Shown here piece after piece: positions 59,774-64,000 of a stretch of 64,000 nt of DNA. The DNA is taken from the NCBI GenBank assembly GCA_013076295.1, contig RQOL01000664.1, positions 1-64,000 on the forward strand, given 5' to 3'. Below the pieces are notes generated by a model. The model saw nothing but the letters and a program-made list of their open reading frames with translations. It was not told the DNA's origin and searched no databases. This stretch comes from Sanderia malayensis (taxonomy: Eukaryota; Cnidaria; Scyphozoa; Semaeostomeae; Pelagiidae). The translations under genes and the position numbers were made by a program. Every line of letters starts with the position of its first letter. Positions within the stretch are counted from its first letter, which is position 1.

Positions 59774-60949
59774 TCAGATGCTGATTTGCTTGGTCCATGC
59801 TGTTTGGAATGCATTTACCAAATTCAAGGTTTTTTCAATGCATCTTCCTTTGCCACTGGAATCAGATGATTTCCTGAAACCCGATTTTAGTGGCACAAAC
59901 AAGTAATGGTTGTCCACAGTCTGGTGATCCTGTGTCATATGGTGCACCTCCTGCCAGTAGTCTACATTATCAATTGTGATTTTTTGACCTGAGACTGTGC
60001 ATCTGCTCTGTTTGCCCTGGACATTCACTTCTAGCCACTTTGATTCATCATCAGCCATCTTCCGTACACAACCATCATACCCCTCACCAAATTCATCTAG
60101 CTTTCTGCACAATTGAGTTGGAGACACAACTAGCCGAAGCTTTCAGGCTGAAATAAAAGACAATCAATAACTAATTGCTTTGTGTGATGGCCCACTTTTC
60201 AGAGCCTGAATCTTGAAAAATAGATCACATTAACAGATCCCAGCGGATGTATGAAGCTATTCTGGACACATATAGAAACGAGTATTCAGTGGCAGGCACA
60301 ACGGGGGTGGGGGTGGAGTTGTTTAGAGTTGCAGTCACCCCCAATGTTAATTAGAACAAAAACCTTTTTGTTTGCAGAAAATGGTGACAAACATTGTCTT
60401 TTTGTTGAAACAATAGCTTTGCCTCTCAAATTTGGCAAAGTATCTGCCACTTATAGTATTTTAATTGCTACTTACAGTCCAACTAGAGTGGTACAAGAAC
60501 ATGCTCAGAAGTAGTTGCACGGCATTCACTTGTTGGGATCTGCTTCTTAATGAAATAGCAGCTGCCATTCCAAGTGGAGGCACCAACAAAGCACTCTTCT
60601 CCACAATTCGCTTATTGCAACTGGCAATCCTCAGAATTGAATGAAAAAATGGTGCCATCTTCTCAGGTTCCCCAGCAAGCTTATCAAATGAAAACTCTAA
60701 AAGATCCAGTTTGCTTGGTGATCAAAGGCAGCTTTTGGTCTTCTTCTCACACAAGTTGACACATTCTTGATTGATCTCTTTCAGAGCACATACTTTGAGC
60801 TCCTTTCGTACGTTTTCATTCCGCCAAGCAGCCCTCGTAATCTGTTTGTATGTTCCACGTATCAACATTTTCCCCAAGGACAAAAAGTGACAAAAAAGCA
60901 CTTTTATGCTCCCTTGTCGACGTTTTGGCACATAGCAACGCCATAGCAA
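59774..60949 (-). pseudogene. DUF6589-like protein, two exons, decayed
   Basis: Minus strand. The first exon (60949-60471) reads through IRGTYKQITRAAW, INQECVNLCEKKTKS, one TGA near 60720, LEFSFDKLAGEPEKMAP, PPLGMAAAISLRSRS and NAVQLLLSMFLYHSSW, then donor GTAAGT. The second, after acceptor TTTATTTCAG (about 60147), has SPTQLCRKLDEFGEGYD, ITIDNVDYWQEVHHM and DHQT. The SRSQQVNAVQLLLS...YHSSW and (G)DNVDY..RHMT..HQ pattern is what I associate with DUF6589-type proteins expanded in cnidarians and other invertebrates. Their function is unknown and they are probably transposon-linked. The frame across the splice is off by one, consistent with decay. Confidence 0.45.
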
Positions 60950-61388
60950 CCGGTTATATCCCCCAACATTTGGTCTTTTTTCGGTATCTCAAATCACCCT
61001 CAATGTTAAAAAGCCTCAATTTCAATAAGAGACAGTTTCTAAATCTTCTGAAGACCCCATACCACTGAAAGTGTGCTCTTGTGACTCTGTGAGGGCTAAA
61101 ATGTTATAAAGGAAAGCCTCCTCATCGCCATTTTATATTCGCGCTGTCAATTTGCGAAGTACACGGTCTATTAATTTGAAGTTCAGGCATTTAACTAGTT
61201 TTAGTAGTTCATTTGTCTGATATAACACTGGCAAGAAACAAGCATGGAATAAAACGGAAATTTTATGGAGAAAGGCTCATTTAAATTGTAAAAGAACACG
61301 ACACTGAATCGATACGGCCTAGGCCCGGCCCGATGAGTCAATTTCAAAAAAGAGACTGCCTCTTCTAGAGCCAAGAAGTTGAAGCTTC
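60950..61388. other. intergenic, nothing recognised
   Basis: No gene or repeat recognised. Confidence 0.4.
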
Positions 61389-61930
61389 CAAAAGATTTTC
61401 AGCGTCCGTGTGATGAAGATGGTGAATTAAATATCATTATTAGCAATGCTATTTTAAAGTCAACAATTGAGAAATTGGAAAAACATTGGAAAATGCCAAA
61501 TTCGTAACTCAAATATAACCTTGAAGAGCAATTTCCTTGGGAAGGGTTACAAGTCTATGACAAAATTTTCTACACTTATGAACATGCTACTACCAATGCA
61601 AAGCCTAGTATTTGACAAAAATAAAAAACATGATGTATGAAGTTTACAATTCTGTGGCAGAGAACAGTATGAAAGAGCCTGTCAAAAAGGTATATCAGTT
61701 TTCTGAGCAGACTTCTGATGCTGTCAGGTGCCAGTTGAGGGTCATGGCAAAAAGAGTTTACTCCTCTCCAAATGGGGTAGTGACGGTTATATCAAAAAAG
61801 TTGGAAAATGCTTAGATGTTGGCATCTGATGTAACTTTAAACAGAAGGAAAAGTTGAGAGCAATCAGAAAAAGGTTTGTTGACAAAGAAAAGGAGGAGGA
61901 AGATGCACCATCCTATAAACCTGGCCCATT
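61389..61930 (+). other. degenerate coding-like stretch, unassigned
   Basis: Open pieces in shifting frames (KDFQRPCDEDGELNI near 61392-61440; MTKIKNMMYEVYNSVAEN from 61612; PVKKVYQFSEQTSD) have protein-like composition but no family I recognise. It is likely a remnant of a mobile-element protein. Confidence 0.3.
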
Positions 61931-61959
61931 TTAGAGCAGGACTAGCATACTGAACTTTT

Positions 61960-62330
61960 AATCGCAATTTTCTCCGTTTTTAATTTTCGGACAATTTTGT
62001 GGTTTCCAAACAGCGTAACTTTTTTCATAGTTGCTAGATTTCTTTCAAATTGGCAGATTATAAAGCTTAGACATGTATCTAGGAACTAGACTACAACCAG
62101 CTCTGTTTGTCAGCACATTGTTGAGAAAACAGATTTTTATGCAAGCTGTTTTCCTTGAAAGTTGTAAATGTTGGATAAATATTTTGTTTCTATATCAAAT
62201 TGGTTGTTTGTAGTCTAGTTCCTTTATATGTATGAGATCATCATTTCCTGAAAGTTTCATAACTCTAGCCTAAACCATTATTGAAATATTTTGCATAAAC
62301 CTCTTTCGATAAAACTGCCACACCTCAAAC
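61960..62330. repeat. foldback (MITE-like) repeat with 16-bp perfect inverted core
   Basis: AGGAACTAGACTACAA at 62081-62096 and TTGTAGTCTAGTTCCT at 62208-62223 are perfect complements. Weaker inverted similarity extends outward on both sides for perhaps 100 bp. The loop is about 110 bp. There is no coding sequence. Outer ends and target duplication could not be fixed. Confidence 0.55.
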
Positions 62331-62454
62331 CACGCCCTTTTTGATTGACATAAAATTATGGAATTCAGGTATTTTGGTCTTATTTCTGTCAGTGCCAAAA
62401 AGATTTAGGAGATAGAACTAATACTCTCCTCCTATTGACAATTTCCATGGGTGT

Positions 62455-62730
62455 ACCTGTAATTCCGACCAACTTAAGTCTCTAACCTCTTGGCTTGATT
62501 ACAACTTCCTCTCATCACGCACTGAATTGAACAACCACAGGTATGTCACTTGTGTACAGGCTACTCATAACAAGAAACTGTTCCGTCTCAAACAAACCAA
62601 AGCTTCTAAACTCATTCACCCTGACAAAGTTATTTTTAATCTTTCTTCGTATACACTTAGTGATATTGAAAAACGTGTTTTGTCCAAAGGCCTTAGTTTT
62701 TGTATTCATCCAAATTCTCTTGATTATTGT
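62455..62730 (+). pseudogene. possible Penelope-like retroelement N-terminal fragment
   Basis: An open frame contains NNHRYVTCV, KKLFRLKQTK, PDKVIFNLSSY and LSDIEKRVLSKGLSF. The VIFN-SS-LS--EK-LL-KGL-F pattern resembles the region before the reverse transcriptase in cnidarian Penelope-like or related retroelement proteins. The frame is interrupted at 62730 by an LTR. Family assignment is from memory of the pattern and is tentative. Confidence 0.35.
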
Positions 62731-63024
62731 TGTCACAGACCCCAATAACCGAGAGGAATAGACAAGATAAAGTTCAACCAGATTCTCAGTCTGCTACTCG
62801 AATGTATCTCTCTCTACTGACACAATTTCACTTATTTATATAAAAGGGAAAACTAAAAATAAACATTGCGTGGAAGGAATTACATAAACTATAAAAATAA
62901 CATAGGTACGTGTGCAAACAATTTCGTAAACGTAGCAGGTTAAGTTTCCATATAAAAACATTGCGGATGATACTAAATATAGAGATTACGTAACGGGCTC
63001 GATGCTCATGAGTAAATCGTGACA
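62731..63024 (-). mobile_element. 3' LTR of a Ty3/gypsy retrotransposon (294 bp)
   Basis: On the minus strand the LTR starts TGTCACG at 63024 and ends CTGTGACA at 62731. TGTCAC/GTGACA form perfect 6-bp terminal inverted repeats and the ends obey the TG...CA rule. A TATA-like TTTTATATAAATA lies at about 62832-62845, in the expected central position. The flanking pentamer is ATTGT at 62726-62730 (candidate target duplication; the partner lies outside the window). The insertion splits the reading frame at 62455-62730. Confidence 0.75.
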
Positions 63025-63040
63025 CATCTCCCCCCTAAGA
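63025..63040 (-). promoter_or_regulatory. polypurine tract (plus-strand primer)
   Basis: TTAGGGGGGAGATG on the minus strand abuts the LTR start TGTCACG. This is the position and composition of the primer for second-strand synthesis in LTR retrotransposons. Confidence 0.7.
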
Positions 63041-63120
63041 TAATTACTATTTTACCAAATATTAATTAATCAAAAGAAATAACGATTTACGAAGCAACAA
63101 GTTAAGAACAATTCGAACAG

Positions 63121-64000
63121 TTATTTCTTCGTATTGAACTCTTGAGACAGTTCATCAGGAACGAACTCGGAGTCTATCCATTGTGTATGTCCGTCATTAA
63201 ACTCTACAAAGTATTTTGTAACGAGCCTCTGTCCAGGAATTCTAGTACGCATTTTGTCCATTACTTTTGCAATATCACTTGGGCTTCCATCGATTTCATT
63301 AGCTTTCTTGATCTGTTCCAAATTAACTCTTTTCGTTTTCTCGCGCTTTGTTCCGCCAATATTGATCTCGACATTGTTTTCTCCTACGATCTTCACAACT
63401 TCGTAGGGTCCTTTCCATGGCTGGTGAAACTTCTTCGAGGTTCCTTTCTTTATAATGAAGTCACGAAGCCATACTTTTTCACCGACAGTAACTTTAACTC
63501 TTGGTAGGTTTTTATCGTGATGCTTTTTCTGACGTGCTTGTTCTTTCGAAACCAAGTTTTTAACAATTTCGTAAGCCAACTGGCGTTCATTCTGCATATT
63601 CTTCACTGGATCATCAGTATATAGCCTTGTAGGCGGTTTCATATCCAGTGGTGAGTTTAATTCTCTTCCAAACATGAGAAACGCTGGGGTATGTTGTGTC
63701 ACTGAATGAGGCGTTGTTCTGTATGCGAATACTAACGCGTCTAGATACTGGTCCCATGTTGATGGCCTTTTCGAAGCATATATCTTAACTCCTTGAAATA
63801 GCGTGCCATTCAGATGTTCATTTAGGCCATTGGTCGAAGGTCGAAATGCACACGTATATATCTTCTTTACCCCGGTTTGCTTTGTAAGTGCTTTTATCAG
63901 TTGGGCTGTAAAATGACTTCCTCTATCAGACAACAATTCTTCAGGGCAGCCATAGGTGTGAATGAAGTCTTGCAACTTTACAGCGACAGTTTCAGCTTCT
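63121..64000 (-). CDS. Ty3/gypsy integrase, C-terminal part (runs off the right edge)
   Basis: The frame is open from the window edge to the TAA at 63121-63123, about 292 visible codons. It has LLSDRGSHFTA with the second catalytic D of the DDE triad, NEHLNGTL with the catalytic E, TTPHSVTQHTPAFLMFGR, the GPY/F module (WKGPYEVVKI), a basic linker (KREKTKRVNL) and a C-terminal YFVEFNDG..WID block resembling a chromodomain-like tail. The first catalytic D and the reverse transcriptase lie beyond 64000. There is no internal stop, so this copy may be young. The polypurine tract and 3' LTR follow within 100 bp. Confidence 0.88.
   Translation of the reverse strand, partial: EAETVAVKLQDFIHTYGCPEELLSDRGSHFTAQLIKALTKQTGVKKIYTCAFRPSTNGLNEHLNGTLFQGVKIYASKRPSTWDQYLDALVFAYRTTPHSVTQHTPAFLMFGRELNSPLDMKPPTRLYTDDPVKNMQNERQLAYEIVKNLVSKEQARQKKHHDKNLPRVKVTVGEKVWLRDFIIKKGTSKKFHQPWKGPYEVVKIVGENNVEINIGGTKREKTKRVNLEQIKKANEIDGSPSDIAKVMDKMRTRIPGQRLVTKYFVEFNDGHTQWIDSEFVPDELSQEFNTKK

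Overview
The window looks like repeat-rich nuclear DNA of a eukaryote, most likely a marine invertebrate such as a cnidarian or sponge. This rests on spliced genes with GT-AG introns, AT-rich spacers, Helitron rolling-circle transposons, Ty3/gypsy, non-LTR and TTAA-flanked elements, and HECT and DUF6589-like families that are commonly expanded in such animals. The species cannot be fixed from sequence alone. There is no prokaryotic gene organisation, and one assembly gap of 100 N lies at 13771-13870.

Layout. (1) About 434-40544 is a head-to-tail array of three related units: A (434-13770), B (14707-27662) and C (29266-40544). Each carries an autonomous Helitron with a five-exon RepHel gene (zinc finger, HUH/Y2 Rep, PIF1-like helicase), a long 3' region, minisatellites of 88 or 114 bp, and one or two non-autonomous Helitrons joined end to end (CTAG|TC junctions). 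RepHel A is nearly intact with one frameshift. B carries many one-base losses and C several. (2) Between B and C lies a predicted eight-exon gene (27663-29452) that I do not recognise. It contains a ~170-bp tandem array in which each unit carries an exon-like segment with splice sites. Its last exon recurs at the head of units A and B, where a non-autonomous Helitron sits in the last intron. (3) 40545-54651 is a graveyard: a non-LTR endonuclease remnant, a HECT-domain pseudogene, a second fragment of that family on the other strand, a divergent Helitron Rep remnant, a DDE_Tnp_4-like transposase fragment, a TTAA-flanked inverted-repeat element, and a Ty3/gypsy reverse-transcriptase scrap. (4) 54652-58460 is an older 5'-truncated Helitron on the minus strand, inserted in that reverse-transcriptase scrap. 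(5) 58461-64000 holds a DUF6589-like pseudogene, a foldback repeat, a possible Penelope-like fragment, and the 3' half of a Ty3/gypsy retrotransposon (LTR, polypurine tract, intact integrase C-terminal part) that runs off the right edge.

How the parts relate. The RepHel proteins would nick, unwind and transfer single-stranded Helitron DNA. The non-autonomous elements share the CTAG terminus and 3' hairpin module, so they are plausible substrates mobilised in trans. Copy C preserves the uninterrupted site (A|TATTG at 29265/29266) of an insertion present in A and B, which gives an internal timeline. The best candidate for something undescribed is the gene with tandemly duplicated micro-exons at 27663-29452. 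The rest is well explained by known transposon families, although several junctions are unusually informative.
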